NCBI GenBank assembly: GCA_039944535.1
Contig: JBDUYP010000004.1
Coordinates: 124,001-188,000, forward strand
Direction: 5' to 3'
Origin: JAMZMI01 sp039944535
Lineage (GTDB): Bacteria > Bacteroidota > Bacteroidia > Cytophagales > Cyclobacteriaceae
Length of the DNA: 64,000 nucleotides
Shown here: piece by piece, positions 43,477 through 51,934 of the stretch
Layout: every line of letters starts with the position of its first letter
How positions within the stretch are numbered: position 1 is the stretch's first letter
Position numbers and translations under genes: made by a program
The notes under the pieces: generated by a model
Seen by the model: the letters and a program-made list of their open reading frames with translations, nothing else
The model's database searches: none
What the model was told of the DNA's origin: nothing

Positions 43477-43896
43477 TTAGACTTTATATGAAGCTTTCAA
43501 AAACTGATTTCCTAATAGCTTTATAGGCACATTATTCTCAGCACAATAGTTTTCATCTGAAATTACATAAACGTCAATCACATTGGATAATGGCCTTATC
43601 CAATTTAGGTATTCAGCTAAATGTTTAGCTATCTGTTTAGCAGTTGTATTTTCGGCTTCTCTCAATACAATTACTAAATAACCCTTTCTATCACCAGTTA
43701 AAAGTTTTGCTGCCTTAATTAATGCTCCAATACAGAGCTTTCTGCTAGTTGAATGCTCACTCTCAAGAATGATATATCCATCCTGAGACATTAGTACAAC
43801 ATCTGGCTTATAACCTTTTGACAATTCTCCACCTGTTAGGGTGATTTTGAATCCCTCAGCATTGTGCTCTAGTTCTTTAAAAGTTCGATCTAACAT
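43477..43896 (-). CDS. Small nuclease-like protein at the end of the hsdR operon
   Basis: I choose the ATG at 43896, which shares one base with the metallopeptidase stop (TAATG); an ATG at 43929 would overlap it by 34 bases. The 139-residue product has G-Y-K-P-D-V-V-L-M followed 12 residues later by I-I-L-E-S-E-H, the spacing of a PD-(D/E)xK nuclease core, but the expected Lys is replaced by His or Ser. The remainder is helical, with A-L-I-K-A-A-K-L-L after the core, as in that fold. I know no family name. Position at the end of a type I restriction operon suits a nucleic-acid role. Function is inferred only. Confidence 0.5.
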   Translation of the reverse strand: MLDRTFKELEHNAEGFKITLTGGELSKGYKPDVVLMSQDGYIILESEHSTSRKLCIGALIKAAKLLTGDRKGYLVIVLREAENTTAKQIAKHLAEYLNWIRPLSNVIDVYVISDENYCAENNVPIKLLGNQFLKASYKV

Positions 43897-44591
43897 TACA
43901 CCATAATCTTTTCTAGACGATCCTTCCATTTAATCCAATCAGGCATTTGTTTGGTCTGTAAATCAAAGAATTTCTGAGTATGATCGTGATGTATTAAGTG
44001 ACATAACTCATGAATGATCACATATTCGATGCACGCTCTTGGAGCTTTAATCAACTCAGGGTTTAGTATGATTTTTCCCTTTGGCGTGCAACTTCCCCAA
44101 CGCTTAGGCATGTCCTGAATATACAGTCCTGAAGGTTTTACTTTGTGTTTTTTAAATCCTTCAATTAGCGGTTTTGCTATTTCTGGAAATTTGCGTTTTG
44201 CATGATCTCGATACCATAAATTGACTAAATCCTTGACACGATTTTCAGCCTTAGCTACGACTTCAATAAACTTACCTTTGTACTTTACAGACTCCTTAGA
44301 ACCAATTGTGATGTTTAATCTGTATTGTCTTCCTAGATATAAATGGGTTTCTCCATTCACATACTTTCTAGCTGGTGTTTTTGGGTGAAAGGAAAGGAAA
44401 TAACTCTGTTGTTTTATAATCCAAGCAGCGCGTTTTCTGACCTTCTCTTCTACCCTTTCATGTGAAGTATTTTCAGGTGCTTTTACGATTACCTGCATCT
44501 CAGGTGTAACAGTAATTCCAAGTGTCTTCCTAGACGAATACAGCAATTGATATTCTATTCTTTTTGATCCAAATTGAATGCTATTAATCAT
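43896..44591 (-). CDS. YgjP/SprT-like zinc metallopeptidase
   Basis: The 231-residue protein is of the DUF45/YgjP type. The zinc site is H-E-L-C-H at residues 194-198, with His204 as the likely third ligand (H-E-x-x-H-x-x-x-x-x-H), preceded by the family's W-G-S-C motif near 165-168 and I-I-L-N-P-E-L near 174. Relatives are frequently the neighbours of type I hsdR genes, though the reason is unknown; proteolytic control of HsdR is one proposal. The gene overlaps hsdR by 4 bases, so translation is coupled. Confidence 0.85.
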   Translation of the reverse strand: MINSIQFGSKRIEYQLLYSSRKTLGITVTPEMQVIVKAPENTSHERVEEKVRKRAAWIIKQQSYFLSFHPKTPARKYVNGETHLYLGRQYRLNITIGSKESVKYKGKFIEVVAKAENRVKDLVNLWYRDHAKRKFPEIAKPLIEGFKKHKVKPSGLYIQDMPKRWGSCTPKGKIILNPELIKAPRACIEYVIIHELCHLIHHDHTQKFFDLQTKQMPDWIKWKDRLEKIMV

Positions 44592-47500
44592 CCTTTGTAT
44601 CTAATTTTAGCTACTTCAATACATCTATTTGCTATGTCATCCATTTCGCCAAATGAGAGGCTAACGTTGTATTTATCTCTCACTTCATCAATAAGATAGT
44701 CACCAATTTCAATCTGAAGTTTACCCGTGATATTAGATTTATGAGGCCAATCTATAATTGGGTTCCCATTATCAAAAACTGCCGCTTGGATCAAATCGTC
44801 AATCTGAATAGCGGATTCAATAGATATTTCCTTCCTAATTACCGCATCTTGGATTTTCTCTGTTAGAAACTCCATGTTTAGTCCGTAAAATGCTTGCGCA
44901 ACTTCCTTATCTCTAAGACTTTCTGGCATTTCTGAGTCTGTATGTGATAATACAGAATTCATGATCTCCTGAACCTTATTTAGATATTGTGCTTCTGTTA
45001 TTCTTCTATCAACATAGTCCTTAATGGCAGTCTTTAGCATTTCAGAAAATTTCTTGTAGAAAGCCGGATCTTCATCCATTTTTTCTGAAATGTGTTTTGA
45101 TGTCCTGGAGGCTATTTTATCAGCTTTTGCTGCTTTACCTGTAGTTTTCTCTACTTCATCTTGAAATTTATCTTTGTCAAATATGTTCACTAAATCAGTG
45201 ATTACTCTCACTTCATCAGTCTGAATATGTGTATCAATCAACTTTTGAATTTGTCCTTCGTATTGCTTGAAATCTACTTTATCAGAATACCGCTCAATGA
45301 CAGCCATCCTTAATTTCATAAACATCGACAAATCTTCTTTGTAGCGATCTATCGTTTCACTTTCTGTTGATTTATGAAAGTCAATAGATGATAGTGCGAG
45401 TTTAAAAGACTTAGCAAATGAGGCTAATTTGTCATAAAATAATGCCCTAATGGCCTCATCACGTAGTAATTGAGCGTATGCCTCAGCATCACGTTTATTA
45501 TGAATTTCTTTGAAGATATCCCATAGCTCGGAATGCTTTTGAGGCAGTTTGGCTATCTCTTCTGTAATATTCGTTAGCGTTCCTTGTAGGTCTTCTTCGT
45601 CAAACTCTTCAAACGATGAGTATAAGACTAGTGCATTATCTAAAGCCTCAATAACTCCATAGTAGTCAATGATATATCCGAACTCTTTATCAGGATAGAT
45701 TCGATTTACGCGTGCAATCGCTTGAAGCAACTTATGACCCTTCAGGTTTCTGGTTAAGTACAGTACCGTGTTCTTTGGTTCATCAAATCCAGTCAGCAGC
45801 TTATCGACAACAATAATGATTTCAGGGTCGGTCTGATTTTTAAATCTACTAATGACATTCTTCTCATACTTTTTAGAATTGCCATGTTCGTCCATTTTGC
45901 TTTTCCAAAAAGCCTTGACCTTATCGGTGGTCTCGGTGTAGGCACTGTCTTCCCCTTCCCTATCATCTGGTGGAGAAATCAACACATCTGTGCTGACCAA
46001 GCCAATTTCATCAAGATATTGCTTGTATCTAATAGCTGCCTCTTTACTTTGACAAACTAATTGACCTTTGAAAGGAGTTGACCCTTGCCAGTTATCACGG
46101 TAGTGGCGACTGATATCCCAACAAATAGCATATATCTTTTGATCTGCGATATTGAGCTGATCAGCTCTGCTGAATTTCTTTTTAAGATCTGCTTTTTCAT
46201 AGTCATTCAATGGCTCAGAAACCATTGAAAAATAGGTGTCAATAGGTCCTTCATTGACATTTTGAATCGCATGGCGACCTTCATAAAGCAATGGAACAAC
46301 TGCTTTGTCTGCAACTGCCTGGTCAACCGTGTAGGAATCAATAATGCCTCCAAACTTAGCGGCTGTACTCTTGTCTTTGTTGAATAGCGGAGTTCCTGTT
46401 AATGCTATGAAACAAGCATTAGGTAAGGTCTTTTGCATTTCAATATTGAATGTACCGTGCTGAGTTCTGTGACCTTCATCTACCAGAACAAATATGTCGT
46501 TTGATTCGAGCGGCTTTTTGATCTTTCGAACGGCTGGTTCAAACTTGTTGATGATTGTAGTTACCACTGCATCCCCTTTACTTTCCAGCAATTCAACCAA
46601 ACGTTGACCTGTTGATGCATTTTCGACAAACTTTCCGCATTTGCGGAACGTACCTGTTATTTGATTATCTAAGTCAGTTCGATCAGTTACAAGAATAATT
46701 TTAGGATTCAGTATATCCTTACTCATCGCAATCGCTTGTGCCAGCATCACCATAGTTAGCGATTTACCACTTCCTTGTGTGTGCCAGATAACCCCTCCTT
46801 TTCTTCTTCCCTGTTCAATGGTCTGAATTCGTTCTGCGGTTTTCTTAATAGCGAAAAACTGCTGGTAGCGTGCCACCTTCTTTGCTCCATCATCATATAG
46901 AATAAAGCTGAAAATCAGCTCCAAAAGTCTTGTTGGTTCGCATAGACTTAGCAAATACTCATCCTGTTTTGTCGGAAGTACAGATTCTTGCTCTATGGCA
47001 TCAAAATGCTTTCTTATATATCGAAATCGATCTCCGAATAGCTTTTCTTTTTGGTCTAGGCTCAGTTTTGTATTCCTTAACTCAACTAATCGGTTCTGAT
47101 ATGTTGTTTCTTCTTTTTCAGATTCAAATTTTTCCGTCCATTGCGACCAGAATTTCTCAGGTGTTCCATTTGTCGCATAGGAAGCTTGATCTGTTGCGAT
47201 ACTCAAAATCGTTTGAGCATAAACATACAAGCTACGTATGCCATCTTCTTGCTGATTGCGGAGATGTTGTGAAATAGCCTGTTTGATAGGCTCTTTCATA
47301 TCAGGCCGCTTGCACTCAATGATTGTGATGGGAATACCATTGATAAATAGCACAATATCAGGACGATAGTGATCCTTAGTTGTACTGCGCATGGTGCTGT
47401 ATTCCTCACAAACATGGAATACATTTCGCTCCGGATGTTGCCAATCTATGTATTGAAGTGTAAAGCTCTTTTTATCTCCGTCTATGCTTTGCTCTAAAGA

Positions 47501-47818
47501 TTTTCCTAATGTGAGCAGGTTGTAAACTGACTCACTGGCTGATATGTAGCCTTCCTGCATCGGAGGACTTTGAAGTGCTTGAATACCAGCTTCTATATTG
47601 CTATCACTGAAAACAGAAGTTTTGGAAGAACTTACTCGAATAGAGTTAATTTCTTTCAACTGCTTTCGAAGAATATCTTCTAAAATGACATTCGTAGTTT
47701 TATTACCTCGAGAAACCATGGCTTCTTCAGGGGTCAAATAACTATAACCCAGGTTTTGCAGTACTTGCAAAGCTGGTATTTGACTGATATGATCTTCTTT
47801 AAATGATGGTGTGTCCAT
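44588..47818 (-). CDS. hsdR: Type I restriction endonuclease, motor and cleavage subunit HsdR
   Basis: HsdR joins HsdM and HsdS to translocate and cut unmethylated DNA. The N-terminal nuclease core has Asp154 (R-P-D-I-V-L-F) and Glu168-x-Lys170 (I-I-E-C-K). The SF2 motor has Walker A G-S-G-K-S near 349-353 and D-E-G-H at 447-450, with T-G-T-P near 475 and Q-A-I-A-R-V-N-R near 700. The C-terminal 300 residues are helical, as in the family. At 1076 residues it is full length with no frameshift. It is separated from hsdM/hsdS by a 513-bp spacer and so has separate expression; no typical -7 box is obvious in that spacer. Confidence 0.95.
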   Translation of the reverse strand: MDTPSFKEDHISQIPALQVLQNLGYSYLTPEEAMVSRGNKTTNVILEDILRKQLKEINSIRVSSSKTSVFSDSNIEAGIQALQSPPMQEGYISASESVYNLLTLGKSLEQSIDGDKKSFTLQYIDWQHPERNVFHVCEEYSTMRSTTKDHYRPDIVLFINGIPITIIECKRPDMKEPIKQAISQHLRNQQEDGIRSLYVYAQTILSIATDQASYATNGTPEKFWSQWTEKFESEKEETTYQNRLVELRNTKLSLDQKEKLFGDRFRYIRKHFDAIEQESVLPTKQDEYLLSLCEPTRLLELIFSFILYDDGAKKVARYQQFFAIKKTAERIQTIEQGRRKGGVIWHTQGSGKSLTMVMLAQAIAMSKDILNPKIILVTDRTDLDNQITGTFRKCGKFVENASTGQRLVELLESKGDAVVTTIINKFEPAVRKIKKPLESNDIFVLVDEGHRTQHGTFNIEMQKTLPNACFIALTGTPLFNKDKSTAAKFGGIIDSYTVDQAVADKAVVPLLYEGRHAIQNVNEGPIDTYFSMVSEPLNDYEKADLKKKFSRADQLNIADQKIYAICWDISRHYRDNWQGSTPFKGQLVCQSKEAAIRYKQYLDEIGLVSTDVLISPPDDREGEDSAYTETTDKVKAFWKSKMDEHGNSKKYEKNVISRFKNQTDPEIIIVVDKLLTGFDEPKNTVLYLTRNLKGHKLLQAIARVNRIYPDKEFGYIIDYYGVIEALDNALVLYSSFEEFDEEDLQGTLTNITEEIAKLPQKHSELWDIFKEIHNKRDAEAYAQLLRDEAIRALFYDKLASFAKSFKLALSSIDFHKSTESETIDRYKEDLSMFMKLRMAVIERYSDKVDFKQYEGQIQKLIDTHIQTDEVRVITDLVNIFDKDKFQDEVEKTTGKAAKADKIASRTSKHISEKMDEDPAFYKKFSEMLKTAIKDYVDRRITEAQYLNKVQEIMNSVLSHTDSEMPESLRDKEVAQAFYGLNMEFLTEKIQDAVIRKEISIESAIQIDDLIQAAVFDNGNPIIDWPHKSNITGKLQIEIGDYLIDEVRDKYNVSLSFGEMDDIANRCIEVAKIRYKG

Positions 47819-47991
47819 CTCTATTTATTTTTTATTGTTTTTGTTTTTATGTACATCAACCTTCTTTTATGTACATGCTTATCTTAATCACTCTAACTGC
47901 ATTCGCTGCACCTACTTTCTATTTCTGTATATCTAGATCATAAACACTATCTACTTCTATTCTATCTACAAGGTGTTTTTGTTTCTTCTTT

Positions 47992-48006
47992 TGTACATGA
48001 TCTACT
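47992..48006. promoter_or_regulatory. AGTA-N7-TACT near match
   Basis: TGTACATGATCTACT has one mismatch (T for A at the first base) and its remaining 14 bases equal the exact copy at 48055-48069. Confidence 0.4.
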
Positions 48007-48054
48007 GTTTATGTACATCGTTCTTCTTGTTTTACTAGTTCATCTTTATCATCT

Positions 48055-48069
48055 AGTACATGATCTACT
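48055..48069. promoter_or_regulatory. AGTA-N7-TACT site in hsdR spacer, copy 1
   Basis: AGTACATGATCTACT matches the interrupted palindrome AGTA-N7-TACT exactly and shares the right arm TCTACT with all other copies. Confidence 0.5.
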
Positions 48070-48133
48070 TAACTTTTATGTACATCCTACCCTCTACTAT
48101 ATATGTACACCTTATTTCATCTAATACTGTTTT

Positions 48134-48148
48134 AGTATAACCTCTACT
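48134..48148. promoter_or_regulatory. AGTA-N7-TACT site in hsdR spacer, copy 2
   Basis: AGTATAACCTCTACT is an exact match. It begins a 38-base unit that is repeated at 48253. Confidence 0.5.
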
Positions 48149-48152
48149 ACTA

Positions 48153-48169
48153 TTTTAATTCCTATACAT
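48153..48169. repeat. Repeat TTTTAATTCCTATACAT, copy 1
   Basis: The 17-mer is found again without change at 48272-48288. Each copy lies at the same distance from an AGTA-N7-TACT site, so the two 38-base units (48134-48171 and 48253-48290) are duplicates. Confidence 0.7.
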
Positions 48170-48252
48170 ATCATAAAAACATATATAGTAAATAGCTATT
48201 ATCTATACATATTACACAATCGGTTCTTTCTTAATCTACCATATCGCATTCT

Positions 48253-48267
48253 AGTATATCTTCTACT
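48253..48267. promoter_or_regulatory. AGTA-N7-TACT site in hsdR spacer, copy 3
   Basis: AGTATATCTTCTACT is an exact match. Because it sits in a duplicated unit with copy 2, the two are not fully independent. Confidence 0.5.
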
Positions 48268-48331
48268 AATCTTTTAATTCCTATACATGTATTAACGACA
48301 TGTATAACAAAGCATGTTTTCCTATACATAT

Positions 48332-49396
48332 CTATTGCCCTACATTAGTTAAAAGCTCAAATAGTGCTTTATTGATATAGTAGTTATCTCTACCTATTTT
48401 CTCTTTATGAAGTATTCTAAGTGTAGCAAGTTCATCCAAGTATCTTGTTGCAGTAATTCTAGATACCGCTAGATCTGTCATCACAAAATCAATCTTTGTA
48501 TAAGGATGTCTAAAAATGTTATTCAATAAATCTTGGCTATAGATTTTGGGTAATTCAATACGCATTTGCTTTTTATGCTCCTGCATTAATGCTTTAATAT
48601 TCTTTATCAATTCAATCGTCTGCGTTGCAGTTTGTTCCACTCCTTCTAAAATGAACAACACCCATTCTTCCCAACTATCTTCATTTCTTGTCTTTTGAAG
48701 TAAGCGGTAGTAGTCTGCCTTATTTTGATTGATGTATCTACTCAAATACAGTATAGGCATGTTCAACAAGCCTTCTTTCACCAGGTAGAGGATGTTAATG
48801 ATCCTTCCTGTCCTACCATTACCATCATAGAAAGGGTGAATACTTTCGAATTGATGATGAATCACGGCCATTTTTACCAGTGGATCCCAATCAGACCAAT
48901 CCGGTGAATTCATAAAACCCTCCAAATTGCTCATCAAATCTTCGATCTCTTTTGGGTCTTGTGGTGGTGTATAAACTACTTTTCCCGTTTGCTCATTTTT
49001 TAGAGCTGTACCTGGAAGCTTACGATAACCCGCATCATTTTCTTCAATAGTAGCCTGAATTTGGCGGATATTATTCTGGGTCAGAAGGTTGGCCACCTTA
49101 ACCGTCTCATATCCTTTTTTTAACGCTTCCGCATAAAGATGAACTTCTTTAGATGCCAAAGTCTTGAACTTATTAGCAACAACATCTGCCTGATACAATT
49201 CATCTTGAGTGGTAATGATGTTTTCGATGGCAGAACTGTCCTTTGCTTCCTGAAGGGCAAGGGTATTTACTAAAATGCTCTCATTGGGGATGCTGGCTGC
49301 AACGCCCTTCATTTCTGCAAGAGCAGCTCTTGCTCCTACTACTTTTTTCAAAATAGCTTTTGTATCAAGGTCTATGTCTATTGGAAGTAATTTCAT
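48332..49396 (-). CDS. Class II Fic family protein with C-terminal winged helix
   Basis: Fic enzymes usually transfer AMP to hydroxyl groups of target proteins. The active-site loop is H-P-F-Y-D-G-N-G-R-T-G-R at residues 187-198, complete with catalytic His187. An inhibitory motif S-x-x-x-E-N is present at residues 54-59 (S-S-A-I-E-N), N-terminal to the Fic core, so this is an auto-inhibited class II enzyme like the Shewanella type. The last 60 residues look like a winged helix (D-L-A-V-S-R-I-T-A-T-R-Y-L near 310), suggesting DNA binding. It is the last gene of the half-hsdS/hsdM/hsdS operon, 1 base after the SEC-C gene. Fic genes are often found inside type I loci; the target is unknown. Confidence 0.92.
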   Translation of the reverse strand: MKLLPIDIDLDTKAILKKVVGARAALAEMKGVAASIPNESILVNTLALQEAKDSSAIENIITTQDELYQADVVANKFKTLASKEVHLYAEALKKGYETVKVANLLTQNNIRQIQATIEENDAGYRKLPGTALKNEQTGKVVYTPPQDPKEIEDLMSNLEGFMNSPDWSDWDPLVKMAVIHHQFESIHPFYDGNGRTGRIINILYLVKEGLLNMPILYLSRYINQNKADYYRLLQKTRNEDSWEEWVLFILEGVEQTATQTIELIKNIKALMQEHKKQMRIELPKIYSQDLLNNIFRHPYTKIDFVMTDLAVSRITATRYLDELATLRILHKEKIGRDNYYINKALFELLTNVGQ

Positions 49397-49397
49397 G

Positions 49398-50663
49398 CTA
49401 AATGCTTTTAATTTTTGCCGGATTATCTTCTACCTCTTTAATATCCATCAATTCTATTTCCTTGTTGCTAAAATGATCTTGATTGGATTTTTCTATCCAG
49501 AATTCTGGTAGTGGACTATCCTCGCAATCTTCAAATTTGAAGACAAACTTGGTTTCCTCTTCTTCGAATGGTGCGGCTAAACCATCCTTAGTTGTTGCAT
49601 CCCCCACAATCAAATATTCACCACTAATCGTGTTTGATTCTGGTTCAACTCTCATTTCAGCATTAAAGTGCAAGACACTTTTGGGGGCCATTCGAATGCG
49701 ATGTATATATGGGAAACATATTTCATAGAACACCGTGTGCTGGGCATGCTTGTAAATATGTTTAGCATCTATGAGATTCACGGGGACATAAAACTCAAGT
49801 GTTTTGTCACGTACTCCAGCGGTTGCTTTATATACCTCAGCGGTATAAATGGAGTCCTTGAATTTCTCCAGTTGGTTTTTGCTCATGTTTACTGGTGGTA
49901 TGAAAGAATCTACAGTATAATGTAGGTTTCCATCTGCAGCCATTGCGACCGTCATGAGGTCACTGTCAAACTTAATCTGGGGGATATGAGTAAAGTAGAC
50001 AAAACTGTGATTTACAACTTCCTTGTTGCCTTTGTAATTCCAAACTGAAGACCATAGACTTTTGCTTCCCAGTATGCCATCATGACCCTTTTGATTCGTG
50101 TGGTGATATTGCTTTAGGAGTATTTGATTATTCTCTTCGATAAAGTCACCTGACAGATAATCAGCTAGATCTTCCGGCCCATATATTTCACATTCAAATA
50201 GTTGAGATTTATCGGGATACGACTTGATATAACCAGAATTGAAGTATCTCAGTTTAATAGTGATTCCATTTTGAATCCCGATAGAGAAGTCGGTTACGAT
50301 TGTCTTCTCATCTAGTTTTGAAATCAGGGGTGCGGTAAAATTCAAAGGTTGAATCCACCCTGTGTCGTAAAATATATAATCGGGTAAAATGATTGAATTA
50401 GCTTCAGTGTGAATCAATCTGCATTTTATCATTCCCTTGACAGCCTTTGCATCATGACTATACACTTTGTCTGGCGTATGGTCTATACTTGGATATAAAT
50501 GCTTGGTGCTAGACTCATATCTGTTTAGGCTTTTATTTAAGGTCATGGCGCTAGATGTAGATTTTTGAGCATTGCTAAACTTGCCACTGTTAATACAACA
50601 CCTCTTGTACTTCTTTCCGCTTCCGCAAGGACACTTATCGTTTCGACCTACCTTTTTAGACAT
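49398..50663 (-). CDS. SEC-C motif protein within the type I restriction operon
   Basis: The N-terminus is a SEC-C zinc motif: V-G-R-N-D-K-C-P-C-G-S-G-K-K-Y-K-R-C-C (residues about 5-23), with the C-P-C and C-C pairs that bind one zinc ion. The same motif ends SecA, but the remaining 390 residues have no resemblance to SecA and no fold I recognise; they are beta-rich with no membrane segment. The gene is 4 bases after hsdS and 1 base before fic, so it is made with the modification subunits. A helper or sensor role in the system is possible. Confidence 0.72.
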   Translation of the reverse strand: MSKKVGRNDKCPCGSGKKYKRCCINSGKFSNAQKSTSSAMTLNKSLNRYESSTKHLYPSIDHTPDKVYSHDAKAVKGMIKCRLIHTEANSIILPDYIFYDTGWIQPLNFTAPLISKLDEKTIVTDFSIGIQNGITIKLRYFNSGYIKSYPDKSQLFECEIYGPEDLADYLSGDFIEENNQILLKQYHHTNQKGHDGILGSKSLWSSVWNYKGNKEVVNHSFVYFTHIPQIKFDSDLMTVAMAADGNLHYTVDSFIPPVNMSKNQLEKFKDSIYTAEVYKATAGVRDKTLEFYVPVNLIDAKHIYKHAQHTVFYEICFPYIHRIRMAPKSVLHFNAEMRVEPESNTISGEYLIVGDATTKDGLAAPFEEEETKFVFKFEDCEDSPLPEFWIEKSNQDHFSNKEIELMDIKEVEDNPAKIKSI

Positions 50664-50667
50664 ACAC

Positions 50668-51933
50668 TTAAATTTTTAACCTCTTCTTCCCCGTTAATAA
50701 CTGCTGCATCAGGCCCTTTTTCTGGTCTTTCAAAGCATCCAGTTTTTGATTGAGGAGTTCTATTTCTTTTGTAGCTGCGTTTAGTACTTCAGCTATTTTT
50801 TGTTGTTCTTCGACTGGCGGTAAATCGATCATCAGTTTGAAAAAAGAATCTGGATTTACATTTAGTAACCCATCACCTCTCGCCCCAGAAGTGATAATTT
50901 TTTTAAGTTGACGCTCTAACATCCCAAAAAAGAAATAATGCTTATAGAAGTCTATCGATACTTCACCTGTCGATCGAAAACTGATGTAAACAAATGGTAT
51001 CAAACCATGATCTTGTTCAAACTTAAAAATGCAACCGTAGGGAAATGTTTTCGAGTTACCCTTATTATAAGAAAACTCGTCTCTCCTTATCAAAGTGTAT
51101 TTCTTTAGGCTACTTCCGGCTATTACCCTATCAAATTTTTGATGTTGTGTCACGAAACCGAGTTTTGATGAAATTGTGTAAGCCTCAGATTTATCATCAA
51201 TATCCTCTCCTGTTTCACGTATTCTTTCAAAAACATCCCCGAGCTTCACCTCCTTCCACTCCCCATCAAATCCAGGAAACCGCTTCTTCCCTGTCAGCAA
51301 CTGCTGCATCAGGGCTTTTTTCTTTTGCTGCTTTTCAGCGATGAGTTGGGTGAGGTTTTCGATGGCTTTATCCCAGGTGGAGAGGACTTGGGCGATGGCT
51401 TTTTGTTCAGGTAATTTAGGAACAGGTATTTGATAATCTTTTAACCAACTATATTCAATGCTCTCGACTGTTGTTCCAACTTTGGAACATGTTTTTAATA
51501 TATGACCATTTCGATGAATCAATACACCCTGTATAAAATCAACTTCAAACTTTTTATTTAGGATTAATGCTTTAATGTCTTGATTAATGGCGACATCAAA
51601 CAAGTTCTTGGCAATAGGGAATGTATGTTGTAATATTCCACTCCGTGTAACCATTAGTAAATTACCTGCCGGAATCGAATTTGCAGAGGACTCCTTAATT
51701 GCATTTTCAGTGATTAAATAGGTGGTATTTTTCAAAATAACCCCCTTTATATCGCGTGATGATGCCCAAGGAATAGTGCCATTATCCCAAAATGATGAAT
51801 TTGCTTTAGAAGGTGTTCCACCTCCCTTCCAGATTCCCAAAGCGGATAGTCTTGATATATCCCAATCTTCAGGAAACCAACCCAATTTGGTCATCTTATA
51901 ACCTGGACGTATTTCTTCTTGTACTACTTCCAT
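50668..51933 (-). CDS. hsdS: Type I restriction system specificity subunit HsdS (full length)
   Basis: HsdS reads the DNA target for both HsdM and HsdR. The 421-residue protein has two target-recognition domains (about residues 10-160 and 220-375), each followed by a conserved helical spacer. The two spacers end almost identically (L-M-Q-Q-L-L-T-G-K-K-R near residue 205 and near 410), the usual internal repeat that makes the subunit pseudo-symmetric. It starts 1 base after hsdM. Its two domains are different, so its target should be an asymmetric bipartite sequence. Confidence 0.93.
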   Translation of the reverse strand: MEVVQEEIRPGYKMTKLGWFPEDWDISRLSALGIWKGGGTPSKANSSFWDNGTIPWASSRDIKGVILKNTTYLITENAIKESSANSIPAGNLLMVTRSGILQHTFPIAKNLFDVAINQDIKALILNKKFEVDFIQGVLIHRNGHILKTCSKVGTTVESIEYSWLKDYQIPVPKLPEQKAIAQVLSTWDKAIENLTQLIAEKQQKKKALMQQLLTGKKRFPGFDGEWKEVKLGDVFERIRETGEDIDDKSEAYTISSKLGFVTQHQKFDRVIAGSSLKKYTLIRRDEFSYNKGNSKTFPYGCIFKFEQDHGLIPFVYISFRSTGEVSIDFYKHYFFFGMLERQLKKIITSGARGDGLLNVNPDSFFKLMIDLPPVEEQQKIAEVLNAATKEIELLNQKLDALKDQKKGLMQQLLTGKKRLKI

Positions 51934-51934
51934 C

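Larger units (their letters stand above)
47849..48110. repeat. Cluster of ATGTACAT palindromes
   Basis: Exact ATGTACAT occurs at 47849, 47869, 48011 and 48078; TTGTACAT at 47991 and ATGTACAC at 48103 differ by one base. Two neighbouring pairs are exactly 20 bases apart (47849/47869 and 47991/48011), about two helical turns. Such phasing suits protein binding on one face of the DNA. Confidence 0.7.
47819..48331. promoter_or_regulatory. 513-bp non-coding spacer upstream of hsdR, dense in short repeats
   Basis: The spacer between fic and hsdR is AT-rich, pyrimidine-rich on the plus strand and closed in every frame by stops. It holds a cluster of ATGTACAT palindromes (left half), three exact copies of AGTA-N7-TACT plus one near match (right half), and a duplicated 38-base unit. 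On the minus strand many copies of ATGTACATA open very short frames that stop within 5-20 codons. It presumably contains the hsdR promoter and operators. Confidence 0.7.

Noticed and set aside
47849..48290. CRISPR array in the hsdR spacer
   Set aside because: The repeated words are 8-17 bases, spacing is irregular, spacers are not of constant length and there are no cas genes.
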